A stretch of 64,000 nt of DNA from the NCBI GenBank assembly GCA_024402335.1, contig JAKSTZ010000006.1, forward strand, positions 1 to 64,000, given 5' to 3'. Numbering within the stretch: the stretch's first letter is position 1; every line of letters begins with the position of its first letter. A model generated the notes under the pieces. The model saw only the letters and a list, made by a program, of their open reading frames with translations. It made no database searches and was not told where the DNA came from. The translations under genes were made by a program, and so were the position numbers. Source of the stretch: Bacteroidales bacterium. GTDB taxonomy: Bacteria > Bacteroidota > Bacteroidia > Bacteroidales > UBA1715. Positions 20,238-29,173 of this stretch are shown here, piece by piece.

Positions 20238-22091
20238 ATGGATAAAAACTCAGTTATCGGTACAGTCCTAATATGTTTGTTAATGGTAGGTTACTATTAT
20301 TTTACTAAACCTACTGAAGAAGATTTAAAAAGAAGAGCTGAATATTTGGATTCTCTACGAAATGTAGAATTACAACAACAGTTGCGTCAGAAGGAAGACT
20401 CACTTTTAGCATTGGAGTTGCTGAAAGATACGACGAAGAAGGATTCTGTAATAAACGAGGTTGCTTTGGCTCGTGAATATGGCCGTTTTTATAAATCTGC
20501 TCAAGGAGAACAACAAATTGTTACGTTGGAAAACAATTTGATCTCTGTCTCTATGACAAACAAAGGTGGTAAGCCATCACGTGTTTTGATGAAAGAATAT
20601 AAAACCTATGATGGACGACCATTGAATTTGTTGGCTGGCGATAGTACACATTTTGGCTTATTGTTAAGTGAAATCGGACATTCTACCGATGAAATGTATT
20701 TTGTACCATCGGAGGTGACTGTAACTGCGGATTCTGTTCAAAAAATTAGTTATCGTTTGGCTATTGATGAGTATTCATATATTGAATACCAATATTCTTT
20801 AAAACCAAATTCGTATACAGTTGATTTGACTATTCTTTCGAAAGGAATGGATAAAATCGTTCGTGAATCTCGTTACAATTTACTCTGGAACACAACAATG
20901 AATGTTTTGGAGAAATCGAAAAACGCAGAATCACAAAACACTGCTATAGTGTGGAAGTATAAAGATGATGATACTGAAACTTTAAATCCTCGTGCTAAAG
21001 ATGATGAATCTGAAAAATTATCTGGTCAAGTAAAATGGGTAGGTTTCAAGCAACATTTCTTCTCTGCTGTTTTAATTGCTGATGATAAATTTGAAAGAGG
21101 CGGTGATGTGAAGTCTCATGTGTTGACAAATTGTGACACGACAATGAAGGAATTCACTGCTAATTTGTTCTTGGAAAAAGGTAATGCTATCAACTTACAA
21201 TTCTTCTTTGGACCTAACCATCTTCCTGTTTTAAAAGAACAAGGTATAGATTTGGAAAGTTTGTTGGATTTAGGTTGGTTCGGATTTATAACTAAATATG
21301 CTATAGTTCCTATATTTAATTGGTTACGTGGATTTATCGATAATATGGGCTTGGTAATCTTGTTGATGACAATTATTTTGAAATTGATATTGTTCCCATT
21401 AACATGCAAATCATATTTGTCAACGGCAAGAATGCGTGTAGTGAAACCGTATGTGGAAGAGATCAACGCTAAATATCCGAAGCCAGAAGATGCAATGAAA
21501 AAACAACAAGCAACAATGGACTTGTATAGAAAAGTCGGCATTAATCCTATGGGTGGATGTTTACCTCTTTTGATTCAATTCCCAATCTTGGTTGCTATGT
21601 TCCGTTTCTTCCCTGCATCAATAGAATTACGTCAGGAAAGTTTCTTGTGGGCAGAAGATTTATCTACGTATGATTCTATATTTGAATGGACTACACATAT
21701 TCCTATCATTTCGTCTATCTATGGAAATCATATTAGTTTGTTTACATTGTTGATGGCTGCGTCTATGATTATTGTAAACAAAATTAATACGGCAAATACA
21801 GCACAAGTACAAACTCCAGGTATGCCGAATATGAATGTTATGATGTGGATAATGTCTATCATGATGATATTCTGGTTTAATGATTATTCTGCAGGTTTAA
21901 GTTATTATTACTTGTTGGCTAACGTAATCACTATGTTGCAAACTATGTTGATACGTGGTCTTGTAAATGATGAAAAGATTTTGAAAAAGATGGAAGCTAA
22001 TAAACAAAAAGCTTCAAAGCAAAAGAAATCTCGTTTGCAAGAACGCCTTGACCAATGGGCAAAAGAGCAACAAAAACAAATGCGTAGATAA
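20238..22091 (+). CDS. yidC: Membrane protein insertase YidC
   Basis: 617-residue Gram-negative type YidC/Oxa1 insertase, which helps insert and fold inner-membrane proteins with or without SecYEG. TM1 is at about 5-23 (VIGTVLICLLMVGYYYF), followed by the large periplasmic beta domain (about 60-330) and the conserved 60KD_IMP core (about 345-560). The hydrophilic groove residue lies in the KLILFPLTCKSYLSTARM region. The tail is basic and Lys/Gln-rich, as expected for ribosome contact. It follows pyrG by 39 nt. No rnpA, rpmH or dnaA is nearby, so this is not the classic yidC locus. Confidence 0.97.
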   Translation: MDKNSVIGTVLICLLMVGYYYFTKPTEEDLKRRAEYLDSLRNVELQQQLRQKEDSLLALELLKDTTKKDSVINEVALAREYGRFYKSAQGEQQIVTLENNLISVSMTNKGGKPSRVLMKEYKTYDGRPLNLLAGDSTHFGLLLSEIGHSTDEMYFVPSEVTVTADSVQKISYRLAIDEYSYIEYQYSLKPNSYTVDLTILSKGMDKIVRESRYNLLWNTTMNVLEKSKNAESQNTAIVWKYKDDDTETLNPRAKDDESEKLSGQVKWVGFKQHFFSAVLIADDKFERGGDVKSHVLTNCDTTMKEFTANLFLEKGNAINLQFFFGPNHLPVLKEQGIDLESLLDLGWFGFITKYAIVPIFNWLRGFIDNMGLVILLMTIILKLILFPLTCKSYLSTARMRVVKPYVEEINAKYPKPEDAMKKQQATMDLYRKVGINPMGGCLPLLIQFPILVAMFRFFPASIELRQESFLWAEDLSTYDSIFEWTTHIPIISSIYGNHISLFTLLMAASMIIVNKINTANTAQVQTPGMPNMNVMMWIMSIMMIFWFNDYSAGLSYYYLLANVITMLQTMLIRGLVNDEKILKKMEANKQKASKQKKSRLQERLDQWAKEQQKQMRR

Positions 22092-22110
22092 GCAATTTCT
22101 GTATTAAATT

Positions 22111-22980
22111 ATGAGGCGTACAATTCAATTTTTGTTATTGTTTTCTATAACAGTTTTGTTTTGTACGGCTTGTTCTTTTATGAGCAAGCACGAAGGCTAT
22201 AAGTATAATTCAAAACGTAATTATTACTTTAAACTTCTTGCATTTTCTGATACGTATGTTACAGCACATCCTAGTGATGTTGTTGTTGCGACAGTCCAGT
22301 TTGCTCCTTTAACTTCTGATAGTCTGGCTATTAGTACCGAAAACGAAGTTGCGGTGTATGATACAGATAGTCTTAGTCTGTCACAGTTGCTAATGGATGC
22401 TCACTCTGGTGATAGCCTTGCTTTTATTGTTCCTACAAAAGATTTTTCATTTGGCTTCTCTGGAAACGAAGCAGATTGGTTGAAAGGATTTGAGGAAATA
22501 CAGTTGTTGGTAAAAGTAAATGCTGTTTTAGATAGTGCTACATTCTATGAAAAAAAGAAAGAATTAGCGTTGTGGAAACAAACAAAACTTGATTATGAAA
22601 CATTTATGATTCAACAGTATATAAAGAAAAGTAAGGAAAAATACTTTTTACAAAAAACTGGTATTTATAAGCGAATCATAAAACAAGGTAACGGCGAATT
22701 TCCTAAAAAAAATGATGTAGTTACAATAACGTATCAAGGGAGTTTGTTGAATGGAGAAATAATTAATCATTTTACGACTTTAGATTTTACTATGGGGGCA
22801 GAAATGCAGGTTGTGGATGGTATTTCTATTGCTCTACAGACAATGCAACAAGGTGAACGAGCTAAAATTATTGTTCCAAGTCCAATGGCTTGGGGTGAAG
22901 AGGGTACTTCCGATGGCTCTATAGAGCCTTTTACACCGATAGTTTTTGATTTAGAGTTGAAACATATTGAGCGCGAATAA
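22111..22980 (+). CDS. FKBP-type peptidyl-prolyl isomerase, lipoprotein
   Basis: 289 residues. A type II signal peptide ends at TAC21. The middle part (about 30-185) is helical and may mediate dimerisation or chaperoning. The FKBP domain (about 190-289) shows VVTITYQGSLLNGEIINHF, MQQGERAKIIVPSPMAWGEE and VFDLELKHIE. It should catalyse prolyl cis-trans isomerisation in the periplasm, tethered to a membrane. Its place just below yidC fits a role in envelope protein folding (inference). Confidence 0.9.
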   Translation: MRRTIQFLLLFSITVLFCTACSFMSKHEGYKYNSKRNYYFKLLAFSDTYVTAHPSDVVVATVQFAPLTSDSLAISTENEVAVYDTDSLSLSQLLMDAHSGDSLAFIVPTKDFSFGFSGNEADWLKGFEEIQLLVKVNAVLDSATFYEKKKELALWKQTKLDYETFMIQQYIKKSKEKYFLQKTGIYKRIIKQGNGEFPKKNDVVTITYQGSLLNGEIINHFTTLDFTMGAEMQVVDGISIALQTMQQGERAKIIVPSPMAWGEEGTSDGSIEPFTPIVFDLELKHIERE

Positions 22981-22981
22981 T

Positions 22982-24013
22982 ATGAATCATATAGATATAT
23001 GCTCGGAAAGCATAGAAAAAATAAAGAATATAATTGCCGAAAATCAAACATTTGTCATTACTGCACATCATAATTCCGATGGCGATGCTGTAGGTTCTTC
23101 TACAGCAGTTGCAGAAGTTCTTAGACAAATGGGAAAGACTGTTAAGGTTATTTTGCCTAATGATTTTCCTTCTTTTTTCCGTTGGATGATAGGGGCAAAC
23201 GAAATTGTAACTTTTGATCGTCATACTAAAGATGCACAGGCTTTTTTAGAAAAAACAGATGTTCTTATTTGTTTGGATTTTAATCAAATTAGTCGTGTTG
23301 ATAAGTTAGAACCTGTTTTGGCTGATTGGAACAAAAAATGTATAGTTATAGATCACCATTTGGGGTTACAAATACAAGCAGATGCTATCGTTTCTGTTCC
23401 GGAAGCAAGTTCTACATGTGAATTGGTTTATAGGGTTTTGACATTATGTGGCTATGAATCATTTATTACGAAAGATGTTGCTGAGTCTATTTATACTGGT
23501 ATAATGACTGATACCGGACGATTAGATTATTCGTCTTCATATGCTGGTGTGTATGAGGTTGTTGGCAAATTAATAGAAAAAGGGGTTGATAAAGTCTCTG
23601 TACACGATAAGATATACAATGTGTATACGTATAATCGTTTATGCTTACAGGCAACAATTCTAAAAGAGAATATGGTGTATATTCCTGAATATCATGCTGT
23701 ATACATGACTATTTCTTTAAAGAATCAAAAAGATTATTCGTTTCAATTAGGTGATTCAGAAGGATTTGTTAATATCCCATTATCTATGAAAGATGTGAAG
23801 TTTTGTGCCATGTTTACGGAATATGAAAATGGTATCGTAAAAGTTTCACTTCGTTCAAAACGCGATTTCCCTGCTAGTGATTTTGCTGCACAATATTATT
23901 CCGGGGGCGGCCATTTTAATGCAGCTGGTGGTAAATTCCAAGGTTCACTGCAAGATGCAGTGAAAGTTTTTAAAGAAGGCTTGGAAGTGTATAAGGAAAA
24001 ACTACAGAAATAA
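22982..24013 (+). CDS. DHH/DHHA1 phosphoesterase (NrnA-like)
   Basis: 343-residue cytoplasmic phosphoesterase of the nanoRNase/pAp-phosphatase family, which degrades 2-5-mer RNAs, pAp or cyclic-dinucleotide breakdown products. The DHH domain has VITAHHNSDGDAVGSS, LICLDFNQ and VIDHHLG metal-binding motifs. The C-terminal DHHA1 domain has YYSGGGHFNAAGG. A TTG at 22967 would overlap the previous gene; the ATG at 22982, one base after its stop, is the better start. It is the last gene of the unit and is followed by a strong terminator. The substrate cannot be told from sequence. Confidence 0.93.
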   Translation: MNHIDICSESIEKIKNIIAENQTFVITAHHNSDGDAVGSSTAVAEVLRQMGKTVKVILPNDFPSFFRWMIGANEIVTFDRHTKDAQAFLEKTDVLICLDFNQISRVDKLEPVLADWNKKCIVIDHHLGLQIQADAIVSVPEASSTCELVYRVLTLCGYESFITKDVAESIYTGIMTDTGRLDYSSSYAGVYEVVGKLIEKGVDKVSVHDKIYNVYTYNRLCLQATILKENMVYIPEYHAVYMTISLKNQKDYSFQLGDSEGFVNIPLSMKDVKFCAMFTEYENGIVKVSLRSKRDFPASDFAAQYYSGGGHFNAAGGKFQGSLQDAVKVFKEGLEVYKEKLQK

Positions 24014-24046
24014 TTGGAATTTGTAAATTCCTTGTCTTAAAAATTA

Positions 24047-24080
24047 AAATCGCATAATTCCTTACGGAGTTATGCGATTT
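24047..24080 (+). terminator. Strong terminator of the DUF349-to-DHH unit
   Basis: AAATCGCATAA pairs with TTATGCGATTT, extended by TTCC/GGAG to a 15-bp stem with loop TTAC, followed by a T-run. It lies 34 nt after the DHH stop. Confidence 0.93.
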
Positions 24081-24118
24081 TTTGTGGGAGTGAAGTTAAT
24101 GATTTAGAATATATTAAC

Positions 24119-24153
24119 CACTAATCGTTAATCATCAATCATTAATCATTAAA
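24119..24153 (-). repeat. Heptamer tandem repeat, five units, reading on the minus strand
   Basis: Five head-to-tail 7-mers on the plus strand: CACTAAT, CGTTAAT, CATCAAT, CATTAAT, CATTAAA. On the minus strand these are variants of ATTAATG. The same heptamer occurs at 26196-26237 on the other strand, so the two arrays form inverted repeats around the two-gene cassette between them. Confidence 0.8.
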
Positions 24154-24160
24154 CACTTGC

Positions 24161-24682
24161 TTATTCTTCTTCGTTGTCTATTATTGAGTCAGAAGCAAAC
24201 AGAATATTGTGGAATTCAGTTAGTAAAGCAAGTACTCTTGTTCCCCAATATAATTTATAGTTAAGTATAAATTCTCCTGCAGCCGCTTGCAAGCCTTCGT
24301 CTGAAGTGTCTTTACATAATTCCACAAAATTTCGAGCATCTTGATATATATCGGCAAAACATTCCGAAAGATATGTCTCGATGCTGTCGCGGTTCGTGTA
24401 ACTGTCTGGTTCTATCATTTCGATTCTATTGTCCAAACTGCCTAAGCGTTCCTCTGCTTTTTGACGGATGGTTTCCCAATCTTTTTCTGTTACATAATGT
24501 TCACAGAAATCGTCAACGTCGGCGTCTGGGGAAAGTACGGCTGCCTTCATGTAAAGTAGTGAAAGCAATTTATGTGTACGTTCTACAAAGTCTTTTCTGG
24601 ACATTTCCGTAGCAGATTCTAGGGTTGAACAAAATTCTACTGCTACAGCTACTAATTCTATTATGCTTTTCTTTTCTGCCAT
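24161..24682 (-). CDS. DUF5063 domain protein
   Basis: 173-residue acidic, helical, cytoplasmic protein matching the DUF5063 family of Bacteroidota (VAVAVEFCSTLESATEMSRK, HKLLSLLYMKAAVLSP, CEHYVTEKDWE, SECFADIYQDARNFVELCKD, LNYKLYWGTRVLALLTEFHN). The function is not known. Its ATG lies one base beyond the stop of the symporter gene, so both are read from one transcript. The short C-terminal tail is Asp/Glu-rich. Confidence 0.87.
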   Translation of the reverse strand: MAEKKSIIELVAVAVEFCSTLESATEMSRKDFVERTHKLLSLLYMKAAVLSPDADVDDFCEHYVTEKDWETIRQKAEERLGSLDNRIEMIEPDSYTNRDSIETYLSECFADIYQDARNFVELCKDTSDEGLQAAAGEFILNYKLYWGTRVLALLTEFHNILFASDSIIDNEEE

Positions 24683-24683
24683 G

Positions 24684-26138
24684 TTATTCTGTAATTTTTT
24701 TATTGAAGATAAATAATCCGAGACAAGTGATTAAGCCGTTAAGTATCATTATCTCAAATCCGAATTTGTATCCGAAAAACAATTCTTCTGAATAAATATT
24801 TAATATATAACTGATTATAGGTGATAGTATTGCGATGAATGGCACTGCTTTGTCGTTAGGCTTTCTGTTTTTCGCGAATAATCCAAAACAGAATAATCCA
24901 AGTAGTGGACCATACGTATAACCGGCAATATTAAATAATGTTCCAATTAGCGAGTCGGTATGGAATGGCTTGAATATGATTATTATACCAAAATATACTG
25001 CGGCAAATGATATATGTACAATCTTTCTGATTTTCGTTTTTTGCTCGTTGGTGTATTTGTCTTCTTTTGAAAAGTCAAGAATGTCGAAACAAAAAGTTGT
25101 TGTTAACGACGTTAATGTTCCGTCTGCGCTTGAATAGCCTGCTGCAACAAGACCTATAACGAAAACTAAGCAGGTTATTTCATTTAAATGGAAAGCAACG
25201 GCAGGGAAAATACTGTCAGATTTTTCTGGTAGCACAAAGCCTGTTTGATTTGCGTAAAATAATAATGCAACACCTAATGCAAGGAATAAGAAGTTTACAA
25301 ATAAAAGTGAAACGCTAAAACTTAGCATGTTTTTTTGTGCACTTCGAAGGGATTTACACGTAAGGTTTTTCTGCATCATGTCTTGGTCAAGACCGGTCAT
25401 TGCAATGGTTATGAACATTCCACTCAAAACTTGTTTCCAGAAGAAGTTGCTGGCATGCCAATCTTCTTCATACAGTTTTGTTAAACCTTGCTCACTTGCT
25501 TCGTGCAGCATGTCAAATAATGAAATATTCATTTCTTTTAATAGGCATACAACAGTTATGATTGTTGATAGCAACATGAATGTTGTTTGTAGTGTGTCCG
25601 TCCAAATGACGGTTTTTATACCTCCTTTAAAGGTATAAATAAGTATTAACACAATAAAACATAATGCCAATGCCCAAAAAGGAATTCCGATAGATTTAAA
25701 TACAAATTCATGAAGAATAAATACAACTAAATACATACGTAGGGCAGAACCAACAAGTCTCGATAAAATAAAGAATGAGGCTCCTGTCTTTTGAGAATTA
25801 GTTCCGAATCTGTCTGCTAAATAAGTGTAGATAGAGGTTAAATTCCATTTGTAATAAAGTGGTAACAAAATGAATGCAATAGCAATGTATCCAAACAGAT
25901 ATCCTATGACAACTCCAAAATACGTAAATTGTGTTGCTTGCACATAACCTGGAACAGACATGAATGTAACTCCGGAAAGAGATGCACCTATCATTCCATA
26001 GGCAACAATAAACCAAGGTGATTTTCTGTTGCCGGTGAAAAACGTTTCGTTTGTTGCTTTTCGCGATGTAAGATGAGATATTAGAATTAGTAAGGCAAAA
26101 TATGCGATAACAATTCCTGCTATAAGATATGGATTCAT
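24684..26138 (-). CDS. Sodium:solute symporter (SSS family)
   Basis: 484 residues with about 13 membrane helices and the SSS fold: FFTGNRKSPWFIVAYGMIGA (helix 1 break), SGVTFMSVPGYV, WNLTSIYTYLADRFG, FKGGIKTVIWTDTLQ and the sodium-site region GLVAAGYSSADGTLTSLTT. The substrate is not evident; relatives carry sugars, sialic acid, amino acids or other organic solutes. The start is set at MNPYLIAGIVIAYF (26138) because a frame reaching 26174 adds a non-typical extension that would overlap the -7 box. It is co-transcribed with DUF5063; heptamer arrays bracket the pair. Confidence 0.93.
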   Translation of the reverse strand: MNPYLIAGIVIAYFALLILISHLTSRKATNETFFTGNRKSPWFIVAYGMIGASLSGVTFMSVPGYVQATQFTYFGVVIGYLFGYIAIAFILLPLYYKWNLTSIYTYLADRFGTNSQKTGASFFILSRLVGSALRMYLVVFILHEFVFKSIGIPFWALALCFIVLILIYTFKGGIKTVIWTDTLQTTFMLLSTIITVVCLLKEMNISLFDMLHEASEQGLTKLYEEDWHASNFFWKQVLSGMFITIAMTGLDQDMMQKNLTCKSLRSAQKNMLSFSVSLLFVNFLFLALGVALLFYANQTGFVLPEKSDSIFPAVAFHLNEITCLVFVIGLVAAGYSSADGTLTSLTTTFCFDILDFSKEDKYTNEQKTKIRKIVHISFAAVYFGIIIIFKPFHTDSLIGTLFNIAGYTYGPLLGLFCFGLFAKNRKPNDKAVPFIAILSPIISYILNIYSEELFFGYKFGFEIMILNGLITCLGLFIFNKKITE

Positions 26139-26156
26139 AGATATTATTTTACGTGG

Positions 26157-26164
26157 CAAATGTA
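26157..26164 (-). promoter_or_regulatory. -7 element of the symporter-DUF5063 unit
   Basis: TACATTTG on the minus strand, 18 nt above the ATG at 26138. No TTTG at the standard distance. Confidence 0.45.
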
Positions 26165-26195
26165 GGATAAACATTCCATTTTTAAAAGAAGCAAG

Positions 26196-26237
26196 AATAA
26201 TGATTAATGATTAGTGATTAATGGTTAATGATTAATG
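26196..26237 (+). repeat. Heptamer tandem repeat, six units
   Basis: Six 7-mers in a row: AATAATG, ATTAATG, ATTAGTG, ATTAATG, GTTAATG, ATTAATG. The variant ATTAGTG is also present in the opposed array at 24119-24153. The array lies just above the symporter promoter. The remaining 26238-26344 gap sequence holds nothing I can name. Confidence 0.85.
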
Positions 26238-26344
26238 TAGGGGTGTACCGCGTTTGCCCTTAATGATAATGAAAAAATGCATTATTGGTATTGTATAGTG
26301 TTGTGTACACCATTTACGATTATCATATTGTTGTTTGCAAAACA

Positions 26345-26376
26345 TTTGCAATTTGTTGAAAACTTGTTTATATTGC
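26345..26376 (+). promoter_or_regulatory. Possible promoter of the transglutaminase-like gene
   Basis: TTTG (26345-26348), 20-nt spacer, TATATTGC (26369-26376), 24 nt above the ATG. The second box deviates from TAnnTTTG at two positions. Confidence 0.35.
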
Positions 26377-26399
26377 ACCGCAATTTTTATGCATTGTAG

Positions 26400-28385
26400 A
26401 TGAATAGGTTTATTCGAGTATTATTTATAGTGCTATTTGTCCAGGCAATATCTATCGTATCGTTTGCTCAATTCGATACGGCTTCGGTTGCTCGGAGAGC
26501 TCGTCATGTGAATATAGGTGAAGCTAAAAATGTAGAAAAATTGTCTGCTGTATTATCAAAAGGATGTAAGTCCGATGATGAAATAGTGTATGCTTTTGCG
26601 TATTGGATTTGTAAGAATATTCGTTTGGATTATTCTGCCTATGAAAAAAGACCGGCAGAAAATAAATCTCTAAAAAAGATTTTGCGTTCAAAAAAAGCAT
26701 TATGTGATGGCTATACAAAACTCTTTGTTGAGTTGTGTCATTCGAAAAGAATTCCTGCTGTATATGTGCCGGCTTATGTAAAAGATTATGATTTTATTTC
26801 GGGAGATACTTTGTTCCGTGCGGAGTATGCGTATGCTTTAGTCGCAGTTTCCGGTGAATGGCAAATTATGGATTTGACTGCAGCCTCAAGTAAGGTCGTG
26901 TCTGTTGCAAATCCTATGTCGCGTGTGTTATGGAAAATGTTTCGTATTCCATATTCAACGCATTTAAAGGCGGTAAAGGAGTTTAATCCACAGTATTTGT
27001 ATATCGATCCGTTTGTAAACTTAAAACGTATAGTTCCTGTTGTTGACATGTTTCAAATGTTGGAATATCCTATGCCTTTAACATATTTTATGTTAGGTGA
27101 TTCTATGGTGAATTCTTACGTTGATAGATACCATATAAAGAAATCTCATACTGAAGATATCGAACACTTCTGGCAGATGTCTCTTAATGATAAGAATGTT
27201 TATTTGGGCGATGAAAGCGAACGTCTAAATATGTACAATCAATATACTAAGGCATTGTATTACTATTTTACGGTAAAGAATTTTTATAATACATATTATA
27301 TAAAAGAAAAAGGAAAAATATTTGCTCCGCTTGAAGAATCCCAAAAAGCATTGAAACTACTGAAACAGGCAGATTCTTTGTTTGTGTTGTCCGCAAAAAA
27401 TAACGAACATGAGTTTTTGTCAAAACAACGCAGAAGTGATTCGTGGCGTGTAAATTTGTTGGAGTCGAATAAAGTTTTGTCTTCACGATTGTCTTTGCAA
27501 TCAAAAGTGAATTCGCAACAGTTGCGTACAATAAATAAAGTGAATTCTCAGACTAAAAAAACGCAGGCGTTTATTGCAAAATATAAGAATAAATATGTGT
27601 TGCGTGATATATCAGAATTAGGTCGTCCGCAAATGCAGAATCGCGACTATTTAGTCGATGGACAAGCCAAATTAGATGCATCAAAGGAAGCTATGAAACG
27701 ATGTGAAAATCTATTGCATGATTTTGATTCGCTAATGGCGGATATGAATAAGAAAGAAACAGAAAATGTCTATACGCAACAGAAGAATGCTTCGAAGTTG
27801 TGTAATGACGAATTGGCCAGTCTTTCACGTTATTTGGATAGAAAGGAAAGCAATCTGTCGTTGGTTTATTATTCCGATAAATATGTGCTGAAAAAAGGCT
27901 ATTTACTTATTTTTGAGAAGGTTGGAAATATAAACGAAGGTTATACAGATCCTATGTTGGAGCTTATGTTGGAACGTAGTCCGCAGATAAATACGGTGAT
28001 AAAAAACTATGTTGATGAGACAGTGACGGCTCTTAAACTTTTGAAAGAGGCAAAGGTCTTACTTGCTAACGATTACGGTGAAGACGATACGTATGAAAAG
28101 ATTGCCCTTGCTTTTAACAAACAATTGGATGCTTTTGTAAAACGTCTAAATGAAATGTCGGCATTTACAGATAAGATTTCCACTTGTTTGAAGGATGATG
28201 TTACTATGTATAACGATATTGTTAGCTTGTTGCAACATGATAATTCCATGGAAAATCGTCGTCATAAGGAATACATGGAATATCGTAAAAGTATAAAACA
28301 AGCCGAGAACGATAAGATACGCTATTATCAAGAGACCATGAAAGGTTATCAAAAGGTGATAACTCGTGCGGTAAATGGCAAATAA
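26400..28385 (+). CDS. Secreted transglutaminase-like protein with long helical C-terminus
   Basis: 661 residues with a signal peptide (MNRFIRVLFIVLFVQAISIVSFAQ). Residues about 55-165 match the transglutaminase-like fold: AYWICKNIRLDYSAYE, the nucleophile segment KKALCDGYTKLF (C102), and SGEWQIMDLT carrying the triad Asp (D158). The catalytic His usually found in HAWN/HAWV is not there; the aligned text reads AEYAYALVAV (Tyr143/Tyr145). The protein may therefore be a non-catalytic binding module or use other residues. From about 250 to the end it is helical and charged, probably coiled coil. Such proteins are periplasmic or exported in Bacteroidota; function unknown. Confidence 0.8.
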   Translation: MNRFIRVLFIVLFVQAISIVSFAQFDTASVARRARHVNIGEAKNVEKLSAVLSKGCKSDDEIVYAFAYWICKNIRLDYSAYEKRPAENKSLKKILRSKKALCDGYTKLFVELCHSKRIPAVYVPAYVKDYDFISGDTLFRAEYAYALVAVSGEWQIMDLTAASSKVVSVANPMSRVLWKMFRIPYSTHLKAVKEFNPQYLYIDPFVNLKRIVPVVDMFQMLEYPMPLTYFMLGDSMVNSYVDRYHIKKSHTEDIEHFWQMSLNDKNVYLGDESERLNMYNQYTKALYYYFTVKNFYNTYYIKEKGKIFAPLEESQKALKLLKQADSLFVLSAKNNEHEFLSKQRRSDSWRVNLLESNKVLSSRLSLQSKVNSQQLRTINKVNSQTKKTQAFIAKYKNKYVLRDISELGRPQMQNRDYLVDGQAKLDASKEAMKRCENLLHDFDSLMADMNKKETENVYTQQKNASKLCNDELASLSRYLDRKESNLSLVYYSDKYVLKKGYLLIFEKVGNINEGYTDPMLELMLERSPQINTVIKNYVDETVTALKLLKEAKVLLANDYGEDDTYEKIALAFNKQLDAFVKRLNEMSAFTDKISTCLKDDVTMYNDIVSLLQHDNSMENRRHKEYMEYRKSIKQAENDKIRYYQETMKGYQKVITRAVNGK

Positions 28386-28449
28386 CCATAATTTTTTGAG
28401 CTAAAGTTGCTTGTTGCATTGATAAATTCTTTATTTTAGCAATTAAATA

Positions 28450-29148
28450 ATGCACATGAGGAAATTTATCACTGTTATATTATTTGTATTTAGTTCGATA
28501 TTTGTTTCTGCTCAATCTTCCCGTTTCGTGTTTTTTTCTGCAGGATGGAGTTTGTTGACGGATATGACCATTTCGGAATTTAATTGGGATCCCGATGTTG
28601 TGGTTGATGGTAATACCGCAGAACCGGGAGAGTCATTTCAAACGGTGCAATGGAATTTAATGAGTGGAATGGTGTCGGCTCGCTTTTTGTTGATTCCTCT
28701 TTGCGAAAAGGCTACAATAGGAATTTCTGCAACGCCGACAATAAGTTTGGGCGCAATTTATTCTACTCGCAGTTTGGGCTCTCGTTATGGTGCTAATTTT
28801 TCTGTACCGCTGTTGTTGGAGTTGAACTGTGGAGCAGCATGCCGATATTCTGCAATGAATGACCGTGGATTTGTAATAGGTGCGGGTATTGAATATTTAT
28901 ATACGCCTATTGCTTCGTATGAATTATCAAAGACATCTTTCTCCAATAAAGACTTCCAAAACTCGTGGTTTATGCCTATGGTGAAGGTCGGATATCGATA
29001 TTGGTCAAAAAGAAATAAAGTAAAAGAAATAAATTTAAAGGTCGGAATGTGTGAAAAACAAGAAGATTTTTATAACTTTGGCAAAATAATAAAAGCATAC
29101 AGACCGATACATGTTGGTTTGTCTTTTATGAAAATATTAAATTATTGA
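28450..29148 (+). CDS. Secreted beta-rich protein, probable outer-membrane barrel (copy 1)
   Basis: 232 residues with a signal peptide ending near FVFSSIFVSAQ. The rest alternates polar and hydrophobic residues with aromatic strand ends (for example MPMVKVGYRYWSK) and ends in Tyr, like small 8-10-stranded barrels. No named family is recognised. It is related to the next gene: KEINLKVGM versus KELNFKACF, and endings VGLSFMKILNY versus VGLMVSFLQYLNY. An ATG two codons further in (28456) is an equally good start. It lies 64 nt below the transglutaminase-like gene on the same strand. Confidence 0.7.
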   Translation: MHMRKFITVILFVFSSIFVSAQSSRFVFFSAGWSLLTDMTISEFNWDPDVVVDGNTAEPGESFQTVQWNLMSGMVSARFLLIPLCEKATIGISATPTISLGAIYSTRSLGSRYGANFSVPLLLELNCGAACRYSAMNDRGFVIGAGIEYLYTPIASYELSKTSFSNKDFQNSWFMPMVKVGYRYWSKRNKVKEINLKVGMCEKQEDFYNFGKIIKAYRPIHVGLSFMKILNY

Positions 29149-29173
29149 TTTTTAGAAGTATTACAAAATTGTT

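Noticed and set aside
24119-26237. Heptamer arrays as CRISPR or att sites
   Set aside because: Units are contiguous without spacers, are only 7 bases long, and no integrase, transposase or cas gene is present.
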